DNA from: an uncultured Psychroserpens sp. | Lineage (GTDB): Bacteria; Bacteroidota; Bacteroidia; Flavobacteriales; Flavobacteriaceae | Direction: 5' to 3' | Length of the DNA stretch: 64,000 nt | Assembly: GCF_947503375.1 (NCBI RefSeq) | Contig: NZ_CANNDQ010000004.1 | Coordinates: 248,001 to 312,000 of the forward strand | Part shown: positions 9,571-17,888 of the stretch, piece by piece | How positions within the stretch are numbered: the stretch's first letter is position 1 | How the letters are laid out: every line of letters starts with the position of its first letter | The notes under the pieces: model-generated | Seen by the model: the letters and a program-made list of their open reading frames with translations, nothing else | The model's database searches: none | What the model was told of the DNA's origin: nothing | Program-made: the position numbers and the translations under genes

Positions 9571-10155
9571 TTAAATAATAGCATTTTGCGAATCTTCATC
9601 TTTTAAAGTATTTAGATCACGCAATTGTTCTTTTAGACGATATAATAAACTAAGGCGTATTTTTAAATTATCTATCAACGCGCTTACTGTGAGTTCGTTA
9701 GGACCATTCTCTGTAAGTTCAACAGACAAGCGTTTATACTCTTCGTTAAGTTCTTCTAGCTTGAGTACATAACCATCAAACAATTCTTTGTTATCTGGTG
9801 TAAGTTTTACTTTTGACAACTCTAAGTTAATATTAGCTAAGTAATAATTTTCAACCTTCTTCAGGTCAGGAGAAATATCACCAAGTGACTTGATAGCATC
9901 ATTACTTGTATCTTGTTTTGCTAGTTCAGGCTCAATTTTTTCAGGTATTTGAAAGAATTTAAAAGCGCCATAACTCAAACTTATTAGAATGACAATACTA
10001 GCGGCAATTTGCCAAATACTGAAGCGTTTTTTGATTGATGTTTCTGGAAAAGCGTCATCTAACTTTTTAAGAAAACGTGCTTCATGTCCTTGTTCCATTT
10101 TTTCTTGAGAATCTTTGTTCTCGTTTTCAAATAAGCGTCTAATGTCTTGTCCCAT
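9571..10155 (-). CDS. Probable membrane anti-sigma factor
   Basis: A 194-residue single-span membrane protein with a short cytoplasmic N-terminus containing GHEARFLKKLDDAFP, one transmembrane helix at about residues 46-66 (IWQIAASIVILISLSYGAF), and a helical extracytoplasmic domain rich in Leu, Lys and Glu. No zinc-binding HxxxCxxC anti-sigma motif is present. It overlaps the end of the ECF sigma gene by 17 bases, the usual layout of a sigma/anti-sigma pair. By context it would sequester that sigma factor at the inner membrane; this is inference from gene order and topology. Confidence 0.72.
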   Translation of the reverse strand: MGQDIRRLFENENKDSQEKMEQGHEARFLKKLDDAFPETSIKKRFSIWQIAASIVILISLSYGAFKFFQIPEKIEPELAKQDTSNDAIKSLGDISPDLKKVENYYLANINLELSKVKLTPDNKELFDGYVLKLEELNEEYKRLSVELTENGPNELTVSALIDNLKIRLSLLYRLKEQLRDLNTLKDEDSQNAII

Positions 10156-10690
10156 TACTCAAAGGTGTTAATAGTTCTTTTAATTTTGATTTTCCTCTTG
10201 AAAGTTGTGTTCTTGAAGCAACTTCGCTAATGTCTAAAATTTCAGATATTTCTTGATGGTCGTATCCTTCAATTAGATAGAGCATTACTACATATCTATA
10301 CTTTTCAGGCAAATTGCTAATTGCTTCTTTGACTTCCTCCAATGTTATGGTATCGTCTACTAACCATTCGTCTTCATAATTTGCATCAACTATTTTAAGG
10401 TGCACCTCTTCTAGTTCTAAGATTTGTTTCTTTCTAGATTTTAACAAATCAATGCTTTTATTAACGACGATGCGTTTCAACCAAGCTCCAAATGAGACTT
10501 CAGCCTTAAACTGGTGCAACTTCGAAAATGCTTTAATAAAGGCTTCCTGTACGATATCTTCAGCTTCCATAGAATCCTTTACAAAACGCATAGCAACTAT
10601 ATACATGCCATCACAATACTGTTTGTATAATTGCAATTGGGCTACACGATTGTTTTGTTTACATTTTTCGATGATGTCAGTTTGTAACAT
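10139..10690 (-). CDS. ECF-family RNA polymerase sigma factor
   Basis: A 183-residue extracytoplasmic-function sigma-70 factor. Region 2 (about 20-85) has the MRFVKDSMEAEDIVQEAFIKAF and FGAWLKRIVVNKSIDLL signatures. Region 4 (about 120-175) has the LPEKYRYVVMLYLIEGYDHQEIS helix-turn-helix. Region 3 is missing, as in all ECF factors. It heads a three-gene minus-strand operon with the anti-sigma factor and the charged-repeat exported protein. It probably controls its own operon, but no ECF consensus could be identified in the 170 bases upstream. Confidence 0.92.
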   Translation of the reverse strand: MLQTDIIEKCKQNNRVAQLQLYKQYCDGMYIVAMRFVKDSMEAEDIVQEAFIKAFSKLHQFKAEVSFGAWLKRIVVNKSIDLLKSRKKQILELEEVHLKIVDANYEDEWLVDDTITLEEVKEAISNLPEKYRYVVMLYLIEGYDHQEISEILDISEVASRTQLSRGKSKLKELLTPLSNGTRH

Positions 10691-10859
10691 CTAAACTCGT
10701 TTTGGTTTGGTATAGTTCATAATAAAGACGATACAAAAAATGGAGTGTTGCAATTTGTTTTTTATTTTTTAAAAAATCTACTAAAACTACGTTAACATCT
10801 ATTGTGATGTAATATATTTACTAGTATATTTATATCGCATTTAGAAATCAATTATTTTT

Positions 10860-11426
10860 ATGAATACGTTTTTAAAACGACTATTAATCATTCTGTCTAT
10901 AATAGCCATTGGTCTATTTCTATATTCCTATTTTGTTGAAAATATTTTTTCTAATCGGTTGAGTCCTAAAGATACTGTAGAGTTTAAACTTAACGATTTA
11001 AAACTTGAAGTTTTTTACAATAGACCATCAAAAAAAGAACGAGATATTTTTGGAGCCTTGGTTCCTTATGGTAAGGTTTGGAGAACAGGTGCTAATGAAG
11101 CTACAACATTAGAAACCAATAAAAATTTAATGGTTAAAGGCATATATGTGCCCGCTGGAAAATATAGTATATGGACAGTTCCAAATGACAGCGTATGGAA
11201 AGTGATGTTCAATACTAAGCAGTATCCTTGGGGTGTTGATGAACAAATGCAGCCGCTTTGGGATCCTAACTATGATCTTCTTGAAATTGATGTTCCTGTT
11301 GAAAAGTTAGACAAGGTTGTTGAGCAATTTACTATAGCATTTGATAATTCTACTGATGATCTTAAGCTTACTATGGCTTGGGACAAAACAAAAATTGCAG
11401 TACCTTTAGTGGTATTAAAAGATTAA
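10860..11426 (+). CDS. DUF2911 domain protein, membrane-anchored
   Basis: A 188-residue protein with an N-terminal hydrophobic helix (about residues 8-26) acting as signal anchor. The rest is one DUF2911 domain with the family stretches FYNRPSKKERDIFGALVPYG, VWRTGANEATT and PAGKYSIWTVP (each part of longer conserved blocks). DUF2911 is a beta-rich extracytoplasmic domain common in Bacteroidota and of unknown function. The gene end overlaps the longest possible meaB frame, and the two are likely co-transcribed. Confidence 0.88.
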   Translation: MNTFLKRLLIILSIIAIGLFLYSYFVENIFSNRLSPKDTVEFKLNDLKLEVFYNRPSKKERDIFGALVPYGKVWRTGANEATTLETNKNLMVKGIYVPAGKYSIWTVPNDSVWKVMFNTKQYPWGVDEQMQPLWDPNYDLLEIDVPVEKLDKVVEQFTIAFDNSTDDLKLTMAWDKTKIAVPLVVLKD

Positions 11427-11440
11427 AACAAGTAAGACTT

Positions 11441-12523
11441 TTGTCTAAAACATCAAAATCTTCTGCTTTAAAAAATAAAGAAGGGGTTTCAATATCTGAA
11501 ATCACCAATAACTCTTCTATTGAAAATATTAGAAAGAAACGAAAGTCTAAGCCTACATCTCAATTACTAATAACTCAAATATTGAATGGGAATATTACAG
11601 CTTTGAGTAGAGCCATTACTTTAGTTGAAAGTTCAAATCCATTACATTTAAAAAAGGCTAATGAAATTATAAAATCATGTTTACCATATGCAAATAATTC
11701 CATTAGAATAGGAATAACTGGTGTTCCTGGTGTAGGCAAAAGCACCTTTATTGAAGCCTTAGGTATACATTTGACTACTACAGGAAAAAAAGTTGCAGTA
11801 TTGGCAGTAGATCCTAGCAGTAGCCTAAGTAAAGGAAGTATTTTAGGTGATAAAACACGAATGGAAGATTTGGTAAAAGACACGAACGCCTTTATTAGAC
11901 CCTCTCCATCAGGTACATCGTTAGGTGGTGTTGCCCGTAAGACTAGAGAAACAATCATTTTGTGTGAAGCTGCTGGTTTTGATACTGTAATTATTGAAAC
12001 CGTAGGAGTTGGGCAAAGCGAAACTGCAGTGCATAGCATGGTAGATTTTTTCTTACTCTTGAAACTAGCTGGAGCCGGTGACGAGTTACAAGGTATTAAA
12101 CGCGGGATTATTGAAATGGCTGATGCTATAGCTATAAATAAGGCAGATGGCGAAAATCAAAAAGCTGCAAAATTAGCTAAAGTTGAATTTAATAGAGCCT
12201 TACATTTATACCCTCAAAAAGAATCTGAATGGCAACCTAAGGTTTTACTTTGTAGTGCACTGAAGCAAGAAGGAATTTCTGAAATATGGCAACTGATCAA
12301 AAACTATGAAAAGCACTCAAAAGCTAATAGCTATTTTGATCACAATAGAAAAGCGCAAAATAAATTCTGGTTATTACAAACCATTGAAGAACGGCTGAAA
12401 TCAGATTTCTTTAATCAGAAAAAAATCAAAACAGCACTTAGCACTCAATTACAACTCATTGAAGAAGGTACAACAACACCCTTTGTAGCCGCTGAATACC
12501 TATTAGGGTTAGCACTTGATTAA
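11441..12523 (+). CDS. meaB: MeaB/ArgK-type GTPase of methylmalonyl-CoA mutase
   Basis: G3E-family P-loop GTPase that protects and reloads B12-dependent methylmalonyl-CoA mutase. The P-loop is GVPGVGKSTF, followed by VLAVDPSSSLSKGSILGDKTRM (quoted as a region), ETVGVGQSE for switch II and NKADG for base recognition. The frame is open from an ATG at 11378 (381 residues), but that start lies 49 bases inside the DUF2911 gene and adds residues unlike the family's N-terminus. The TTG at 11441, 14 bases after the DUF2911 stop, gives a 360-residue product and is preferred. The adenosyltransferase at the window start belongs to the same pathway. No mutase subunit gene is in the window. Confidence 0.92.
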   Translation: MSKTSKSSALKNKEGVSISEITNNSSIENIRKKRKSKPTSQLLITQILNGNITALSRAITLVESSNPLHLKKANEIIKSCLPYANNSIRIGITGVPGVGKSTFIEALGIHLTTTGKKVAVLAVDPSSSLSKGSILGDKTRMEDLVKDTNAFIRPSPSGTSLGGVARKTRETIILCEAAGFDTVIIETVGVGQSETAVHSMVDFFLLLKLAGAGDELQGIKRGIIEMADAIAINKADGENQKAAKLAKVEFNRALHLYPQKESEWQPKVLLCSALKQEGISEIWQLIKNYEKHSKANSYFDHNRKAQNKFWLLQTIEERLKSDFFNQKKIKTALSTQLQLIEEGTTTPFVAAEYLLGLALD

Positions 12524-12531
12524 CATCTTGT

Positions 12532-13248
12532 ATGATTTATAAGTTTACTATTATTATTCCAATTTATAATGAAGAGGACAACTTAGAGCGTTTAGAGTCA
12601 GAACTAATAACTTACATGACCATCGCTAAACTACCAACTAAAGTACTCTTTATAAATGATGGGTCAACTGATACTAGCCAAGAATATATTGAGAACATTT
12701 GTAAAAAAAACACTGACTTCAATTACATTCTTTTTTCTAAAAATGAAGGTTTAAGCGCTGCACTAAAAGCTGGTTTTGATTATGTTGACACTGAACTTGT
12801 AGGTTATATAGATGCTGATTTACAAACTACTCTTGAAGATTTTAATCTCCTTCTCGAACATGCTAACACTTACGATTTAGTCACTGGTGTTCGTAAAAAT
12901 AGAAAAGATGATTTTTTCAAGCGTCTATCATCAAAAATAGCGAACCGTATTCGTCGTTCGTTCACTAAAGATGGTATGGATGACACTGGATGCCCATTGA
13001 AAATTATTAAAGCAGAATATGCAAAACAAATTCCGCTATTCAAAGGCTTACATCGATTCTTACCTGCTATGGTTTTGCTACAGAATGGCACTATTATTCA
13101 GATTCCTGTGCGTCATTTTCCAAGAATAGCAGGTAAGTCTAAATTTGGACTTTCTAACCGATTATTGGGACCTTTAACAGATTGCTTTGCTTACTTATGG
13201 ATGAAAAAGAAATATATCAACTATAACGTGTCAAAAAAGAAGTTATAG
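12532..13248 (+). CDS. Family 2 glycosyltransferase, polyprenyl-phosphate mannose synthase-like
   Basis: A 238-residue single-domain GT2 enzyme. The GT-A fold is shown by IIIPIYNEEDNL at the start, FINDGSTD (nucleotide binding), YIDADLQT (the metal-binding DxD-like motif) and, near the end, the FPRIAGKSKFGLSNR region typical of dolichol/undecaprenyl-phosphate sugar transferases (DPM1 and ArnC relatives). There is no C-terminal membrane pair as in ArnC, so it should be a soluble or peripheral enzyme of lipid-linked sugar synthesis. It lies 8 bases after meaB and converges on the PAP2 gene, 4 bases away. Confidence 0.88.
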   Translation: MIYKFTIIIPIYNEEDNLERLESELITYMTIAKLPTKVLFINDGSTDTSQEYIENICKKNTDFNYILFSKNEGLSAALKAGFDYVDTELVGYIDADLQTTLEDFNLLLEHANTYDLVTGVRKNRKDDFFKRLSSKIANRIRRSFTKDGMDDTGCPLKIIKAEYAKQIPLFKGLHRFLPAMVLLQNGTIIQIPVRHFPRIAGKSKFGLSNRLLGPLTDCFAYLWMKKKYINYNVSKKKL

Positions 13249-13252
13249 CAAA

Positions 13253-13828
13253 TTATTTAAGTTGAAATCTTGATTGTAAATACATATCTAATTTGTAAAA
13301 TAAAAAACCAGAAAATCCACCAAAAAACATTCCGCTTAATACATCTAACGGATAGTGTACTCCTATGTATATCCTGCTATAACCCATTACCATTGCCCAA
13401 ATGATTAACAAATAAGGTAAATACTTATACTTAGATTTTAACATTAAACTAGTAAATACCGCTATAGCCATAGAATTTGAAGCATGCCCAGAAAAATAAC
13501 CATATTTACCTCCACATGAACTTTTTACTAACCTATATAGTCCTTCTATCTCTGGATTATGGCAAGGCCTCAGTCTTAGTACAATTACTTTCTTAAATAA
13601 ATTGGTCACTTGGTCTGTAAACGTAATCAAAAGCGCAATTACTAATAGGGTAAGTACAAACATTTTTGTATTTAATCGCTTGTACATCAAGTAAGCTAAG
13701 ATGATATAAAAAGGAATCCAGTTAAATTTGGTTGTATAAAACATCCAGAATCCATCCCAAGCTGAAGTTCCAAGCGAGTTTAGGTGAATAAATAATTCGG
13801 TATCAAGTTTAACTAACTCTTCAAGCAT
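13253..13828 (-). CDS. PAP2-family membrane phosphatase
   Basis: A 191-residue membrane protein with about five hydrophobic segments. The three PAP2 motifs are present: KKVIVLRLRP (KxxxxxxRP), GHASN within YFSGHASNSMA (PSGH-like, with SGH), and SRIYIGVHYPLDVLSG (SRxxxxxHxxxD). Such enzymes dephosphorylate lipid phosphates, for example undecaprenyl diphosphate or phosphatidic acid; the substrate is not determined here. Its start codon overlaps the stop of the acidic 75-residue gene by one base (TAATG), so it is the last gene of a MATE-acidic protein-PAP2 operon. Confidence 0.9.
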   Translation of the reverse strand: MLEELVKLDTELFIHLNSLGTSAWDGFWMFYTTKFNWIPFYIILAYLMYKRLNTKMFVLTLLVIALLITFTDQVTNLFKKVIVLRLRPCHNPEIEGLYRLVKSSCGGKYGYFSGHASNSMAIAVFTSLMLKSKYKYLPYLLIIWAMVMGYSRIYIGVHYPLDVLSGMFFGGFSGFLFYKLDMYLQSRFQLK

Positions 13829-14055
13829 TAGGCATCGTATCTTTCAATTTCTCTATCGTAAAAATCTGTAGCTTGCTGTATCAAGTTTTCTGTTTCCCTT
13901 TCAATCTCTTTTTGATCATGTTCATCAAATTCTTCAAACCATTCTACTTCGTCATCTTCTAAATTTAGAATAAATCTAGGAAAATCAGTATGTATTACAT
14001 AAATAGCATTTGGATAATCTGTATTATCACCTAATATAAATTTTGGAAGTTCCAT
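13828..14055 (-). CDS. Small acidic protein of unknown function
   Basis: A 75-residue protein with strongly acidic centre (LEDDEVEWFEEFDEHDQKE) and no signal or membrane segment. It is translationally linked to the PAP2 gene by a one-base overlap and follows the MATE gene by 6 bases. Size, composition and coupling suggest a real, conserved flavobacterial gene. No function can be assigned. Confidence 0.7.
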   Translation of the reverse strand: MELPKFILGDNTDYPNAIYVIHTDFPRFILNLEDDEVEWFEEFDEHDQKEIERETENLIQQATDFYDREIERYDA

Positions 14056-14061
14056 CTTATT

Positions 14062-15444
14062 TTACGGATTAGTATTCAACAAAATTAACTTTTTCGTTAA
14101 ATAATTAAATCTAATATATAATAATATTGCAGCTGTAGTTAAACCAGCTAATAAACCAAGCCAAATACCAAAACTTCCATAAGCTTCTTCTTTCCCTAGA
14201 AAATAACTTATAGGAAACCCAATTACCCAATACGACAAAAATGTAATAAGTGTTGGTATTTTTACATCTTGCAAACCTCTTAAAGCTCCCAATACTACAA
14301 CTTGTATACTATCACTAATTTGAAATATAGCTGCAGCTAGCATAAGTTTTGATGCTATACTTACCACTTCTGTATTATCAATTAAGTTTTTTGCATCATT
14401 ATAGTCAACATATAATTTTGGCAAATGCTCATGGAACATAAAGAAAATAATTCCGAAACATGCTGCCAATAAAACGGCTAATAAAAATATTGAAAAAGCG
14501 ATTCGTCTAAGTTCAAAATATTGATGTAATCCTTTTTGATTTCCTACTCTTATCATTGAAGCAACACTTAATCCCATTGCCACCATAAAAGTCATTGAAG
14601 ACAGATTCAAAGCAATTTGATTAGCGGCTTGGGGATTTTTACCTAGCAAACCACTAAGCCATATTGCCGCTGTAAAAATGGCAACTTCAAAAAACATTTG
14701 CATAGCGCTTGGCGACCCTAAATTAACTACTTTTTTAAGCATCAATTTATCTAATGCGAATATCTTAACTTGAGTTACATAATCTCTTGATTTGTCTTTT
14801 TTTGTAAGTAACCACCATAAATGTGCAACCATTATAAATCTTGAAACCAATGTACCATAAGCCGCTCCAACGATTCCCATTTCAGGGAAACCAAACTTTC
14901 CAAAAATTAAGATATAGTTTAGTAGTACATTTATGAGATTAGCAAATATGGTTGCATACATTGGATATCGTGTCATTGACAACCCATCGCTAAACTGTTT
15001 AAATGCTTGAAATACTATGAGAGGGATGAGTGAAAAGGCAACAAGATCTAGGTAAGGCATTGCTAATACTACAACCTCTTTAGGTTGTTTCATTAAATAC
15101 ATAAGTGGCTTTGCAAAGAAAACCATTACAAAGAGTGCAATACCTAAAACTATACATAAAAATAAGCCATGTTTAAAAGCCGATTTGCCATTTTTAAAAT
15201 TATTTGCTGAATCTGCTTCAGCCACTAAAGATGTTATTGCTGTAGAGAAACCTATTCCAAGAGACATGGCAATAAAAATAAAACTATTCCCTAATGAAAC
15301 AGCTGCTAATTCTGCAGTCCCAAGTTGACCAACCATAATATTATCAACAAAACTCACAAAAGTATGCCCTAACATACCCAACATTACAGGAGCAGCAAGT
15401 TGCCAGTTGTATTTAAATTCTTTTGTATAGTTAGTTAAGATCAA
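14062..15444 (-). CDS. MATE-family multidrug/cation antiporter
   Basis: A roughly 460-residue inner-membrane transporter with 12 hydrophobic segments. The first helix region, LAAPVMLGMLGHTFVSFVDN (quoted partly), and the following IMVGQLGTAELAAVSLGNS are diagnostic for the NorM branch. MATE proteins export organic cations in exchange for Na+ or H+. The frame extends to a TTG at 15468, but this overlaps a perfect -7 box (15466-15473), so the codon would not be on the mRNA. The TTG at 15444, giving MILTNYTKEF before the conserved core, is the best start. First gene of a three-gene operon. Confidence 0.9.
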   Translation of the reverse strand: MILTNYTKEFKYNWQLAAPVMLGMLGHTFVSFVDNIMVGQLGTAELAAVSLGNSFIFIAMSLGIGFSTAITSLVAEADSANNFKNGKSAFKHGLFLCIVLGIALFVMVFFAKPLMYLMKQPKEVVVLAMPYLDLVAFSLIPLIVFQAFKQFSDGLSMTRYPMYATIFANLINVLLNYILIFGKFGFPEMGIVGAAYGTLVSRFIMVAHLWWLLTKKDKSRDYVTQVKIFALDKLMLKKVVNLGSPSAMQMFFEVAIFTAAIWLSGLLGKNPQAANQIALNLSSMTFMVAMGLSVASMIRVGNQKGLHQYFELRRIAFSIFLLAVLLAACFGIIFFMFHEHLPKLYVDYNDAKNLIDNTEVVSIASKLMLAAAIFQISDSIQVVVLGALRGLQDVKIPTLITFLSYWVIGFPISYFLGKEEAYGSFGIWLGLLAGLTTAAILLYIRFNYLTKKLILLNTNP

Positions 15445-15465
15445 ATGTGCGTTTATTATAGTTTT

Positions 15466-15473
15466 CAAAGGTA
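15466..15473 (-). promoter_or_regulatory. -7 element of the MATE operon
   Basis: TACCTTTG on the minus strand, matching TAnnTTTG. It places the transcript start near 15460, downstream of the longest possible MATE start codon. Confidence 0.5.
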
Positions 15474-15627
15474 AGTTTTACTAATCTATATCTAGTAAAC
15501 AACATTCAATTTTCATAGATATTAAATTCAAAAGGTTGATAATTATTGGGTTATAATTAAAAATTGTTAATAAGTTGGATTATTTTTTTTTAATCAACCC
15601 AATAGAAACCTTTATTTTTACTTTATT

Positions 15628-15755
15628 AAATACCTTATTTTAGTAGGTTAGGTATTTGGGGTAGAAACTTTTTTAGCTATTATTTTAGAGGGATTTAAAA
15701 ATTTTGTTGTTAAAAAACGTTTCAAGCAAAAGAGGACCTAGGTCCTCTTTTGTTG
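15628..15755 (+). other. Gene-free stretch with two inverted repeats, possibly a small transcript
   Basis: The 318-base gap between the MATE and ATP-grasp genes has no credible ORF. It holds an 8-bp stem (AAATACCT with AGGTATTT, 15628-15657), and a perfect palindrome at 15728-15751 made of arm AAAAGAGGACC, central TA and the complementary arm, followed by TGTTGTTTT. The second element looks like a bidirectional terminator and could end the ATP-grasp transcript on the minus strand or a short plus-strand RNA. Confidence 0.45.
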
Positions 15756-15786
15756 TTTTATAAAGTGAATAATTATGATTAATAGT

Positions 15787-16896
15787 CTAAAAAAGTCTTC
15801 CAAACCATTCTCTAAATTTATAAAATGTTGGTAAAGGATCCTTTAAAAAAGATTTCGCTTCAGTATGGTTTAGTAAAAAATGTGTTTTAAAGATAAACCA
15901 AGGCTTGTATTTAATAGATTTTAAGACGCCTTTTAATCGCATATAAATAATAGGTACAGCCTTTGGGGCTTCGATTTTGTTATTAATAGTTAATTGAATG
16001 GCGAGATCAGGAAAGTTAACACCTGCATATTTTGAGCCTTCTAAACTACCCCAAAAACGAGCATTTACTTCAATTACCTTATAGTTGTTTGCTTGACTAT
16101 CGTATCGCATATCTATATGCGCGACACCAGACCAGTTAAGCTGTTTCATTAATTGCTTAACAACTTTTATAACCTCATCATTCTCAATAAATTCAAAACT
16201 CAATTGCGGTGCGAAAATACTATGCCCTTTTAAATTCCCTTTTTGAATGGTATATGTTAGAACTTCGCCATCTAAACATAACACACTACAATCTATGTCG
16301 TAACCTAATATGTATTCTTGAATGAATAATTCATCACTACTGGAAAACGTATTCAAGTAATTATCTAGTGCTGATCTATCATCAAATTTCACAATCCCAT
16401 CTCCACCTTTCTCACTCAATGGTTTTAACAGAATTGGAAATTGTAATAGAGATAAACTTTCGTTAATTGTAGTGGCACTTTTAGCATAAAAGAACTTAGG
16501 ATGTGGAATGTCATATTCATCTAAAAATAGACTTAGTTTATGCTTATTTGTAGCTGTTTCAAAACTTTTTAAGAACGGTAAAGGAATAATCTTTACGGTA
16601 GCAGGTAAAAGATGTTTATGCCTAATGAAAAATTGTATTTCATTCTCAGCAATAGGGATAATAACCGAAATTTGTTGTGCTTTAACTTCATTGATGATAA
16701 GATGCAACCAATCCGTATCTGTATCTCTTTTATAGTATTTGTAATAGGATGTGTACCTTGAAAATTTAGTTGCTGTGCGCTTTTTATCTGAAAGCACGAA
16801 TAACTTATACTCATTAATCTCAGATAAGCAATTGATAACCGCTAATGCCCATGTGCTATTACCATCAGGAATTAAAACATTAAGGCTAGAATTCAT
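15787..16896 (-). CDS. ATP-grasp carboligase-like enzyme, specificity unknown
   Basis: A 369-residue protein of the carbamoyl-phosphate-synthase/PylC-like ATP-grasp group. A Rossmann-like N-terminal part (NVLIPDGNSTWALAVINCL) is followed by the ATP-grasp core: FPILLKPLSEKGGDGIV (ATP-binding Lys and Gly loop), FIQEYILG, and the Mg2+-binding end HIDMR...VIEVNARFWGS. The last 90 residues are basic and aromatic, with no clear family. ATP-grasp enzymes join a carboxylate to an amine via an acyl phosphate. No partner biosynthetic genes are adjacent, and it has its own promoter, so the substrate is unknown. Confidence 0.82.
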   Translation of the reverse strand: MNSSLNVLIPDGNSTWALAVINCLSEINEYKLFVLSDKKRTATKFSRYTSYYKYYKRDTDTDWLHLIINEVKAQQISVIIPIAENEIQFFIRHKHLLPATVKIIPLPFLKSFETATNKHKLSLFLDEYDIPHPKFFYAKSATTINESLSLLQFPILLKPLSEKGGDGIVKFDDRSALDNYLNTFSSSDELFIQEYILGYDIDCSVLCLDGEVLTYTIQKGNLKGHSIFAPQLSFEFIENDEVIKVVKQLMKQLNWSGVAHIDMRYDSQANNYKVIEVNARFWGSLEGSKYAGVNFPDLAIQLTINNKIEAPKAVPIIYMRLKGVLKSIKYKPWFIFKTHFLLNHTEAKSFLKDPLPTFYKFREWFGRLF

Positions 16897-16925
16897 AAAT
16901 ATTAAGGGAGATGATTGCTATCGAC

Positions 16926-16933
16926 CAAATATA
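16926..16933 (-). promoter_or_regulatory. -7 element of the ATP-grasp gene
   Basis: TATATTTG on the minus strand, just downstream of the nitronate monooxygenase stop. It suggests independent transcription of the ATP-grasp gene with a leader of about 25 bases. Confidence 0.5.
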
Positions 16934-16940
16934 CTATTTT

Positions 16941-17888
16941 TTAATATAATGGTTGACTTGCCTGTTGTTGTGCTTGTTTAAACTCATTGATCATATCTTC
17001 TACTATTTGAGCTGCAGGTTTAATATCATGAATTAATCCAGAAATCTGACCAATTTCTAATTCTCCATCGTCAAGATCACCTTCAAACATACCTCGTTTT
17101 GCTCTTGCTCTTCCAAGATGGGTTTTAAGCTCTTCAACAGTTGTACCTTTTTTATATAGCTCTTGTAGTTCATTGTAGAACTTATTCTTTATTAATCGTA
17201 CAGGTGCTAATTCTTTTAATGTCAATTGTGTATCCCCTTCTTTAGCTTCAACGACTACTTGTTTAAAAGCTTCATGAGCAGAAGATTCTTCACTTGCAAC
17301 AAATCTGCTACCAACCTGTACTGCATCAGCTCCTAATACCATTACAGCCAACATAGCGCTTCCAGTGGCTATTCCTCCCGCAGCAATCAAAGGAATATGC
17401 AGATGCTCTCTTACCATAGGTATGAGTGTAAGTGTTGTGGTTTCGTCTCTACCATTATGCCCTCCTGCTTCAAAACCTTCAGCAACAACCGCATCAACTC
17501 CAGCTTCTTGAGCTTTTAAAGCAAATTTGACACTACTTACCACATGAACGACAGTAATTCCTCTTTCCTTCAACCAAGCTGTCCATGTTTTTGGATTTCC
17601 TGCTGAAGTAAACACAATAGAAACCTTTTCTTCAACAATGATATCCATAATTTCTTCAATATTAGGATATAACATTGGAACATTGACTCCAAAAGGGTTA
17701 TCGGTTGCCATTTTACATTTCTGAATATGTTCTCGCAATACATCAGGATACATAGACCCAGCACCAATTAATCCTAATGCTCCAGCATTACTCGCGGCAG
17801 AAGCTAGTTTCCAACCACTATTCCAAATCATTCCTGCTTGAATGATAGGATATTTAATACCAAATAAATTGGTGATAGAATTTGCCAT
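16941..17888 (-). CDS. Nitronate monooxygenase-like flavin oxidoreductase
   Basis: A 315-residue TIM-barrel FMN enzyme of the nitronate monooxygenase/2-nitropropane dioxygenase group. Typical stretches are YPIIQAGMIW at the first strand, GALGLIGAGSM, AEGFEAGGHNGR (the FMN/substrate loop with the catalytic His region) and IPLIAAGGIATG...GADAVQVGSRF for phosphate binding. Members oxidise alkyl nitronates or reduce enoyl substrates, and the annotation of subgroups is uncertain. Its start codon immediately follows the subtilase stop with no gap, so the two are transcribed together after mnmA. Confidence 0.88.
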   Translation of the reverse strand: MANSITNLFGIKYPIIQAGMIWNSGWKLASAASNAGALGLIGAGSMYPDVLREHIQKCKMATDNPFGVNVPMLYPNIEEIMDIIVEEKVSIVFTSAGNPKTWTAWLKERGITVVHVVSSVKFALKAQEAGVDAVVAEGFEAGGHNGRDETTTLTLIPMVREHLHIPLIAAGGIATGSAMLAVMVLGADAVQVGSRFVASEESSAHEAFKQVVVEAKEGDTQLTLKELAPVRLIKNKFYNELQELYKKGTTVEELKTHLGRARAKRGMFEGDLDDGELEIGQISGLIHDIKPAAQIVEDMINEFKQAQQQASQPLY

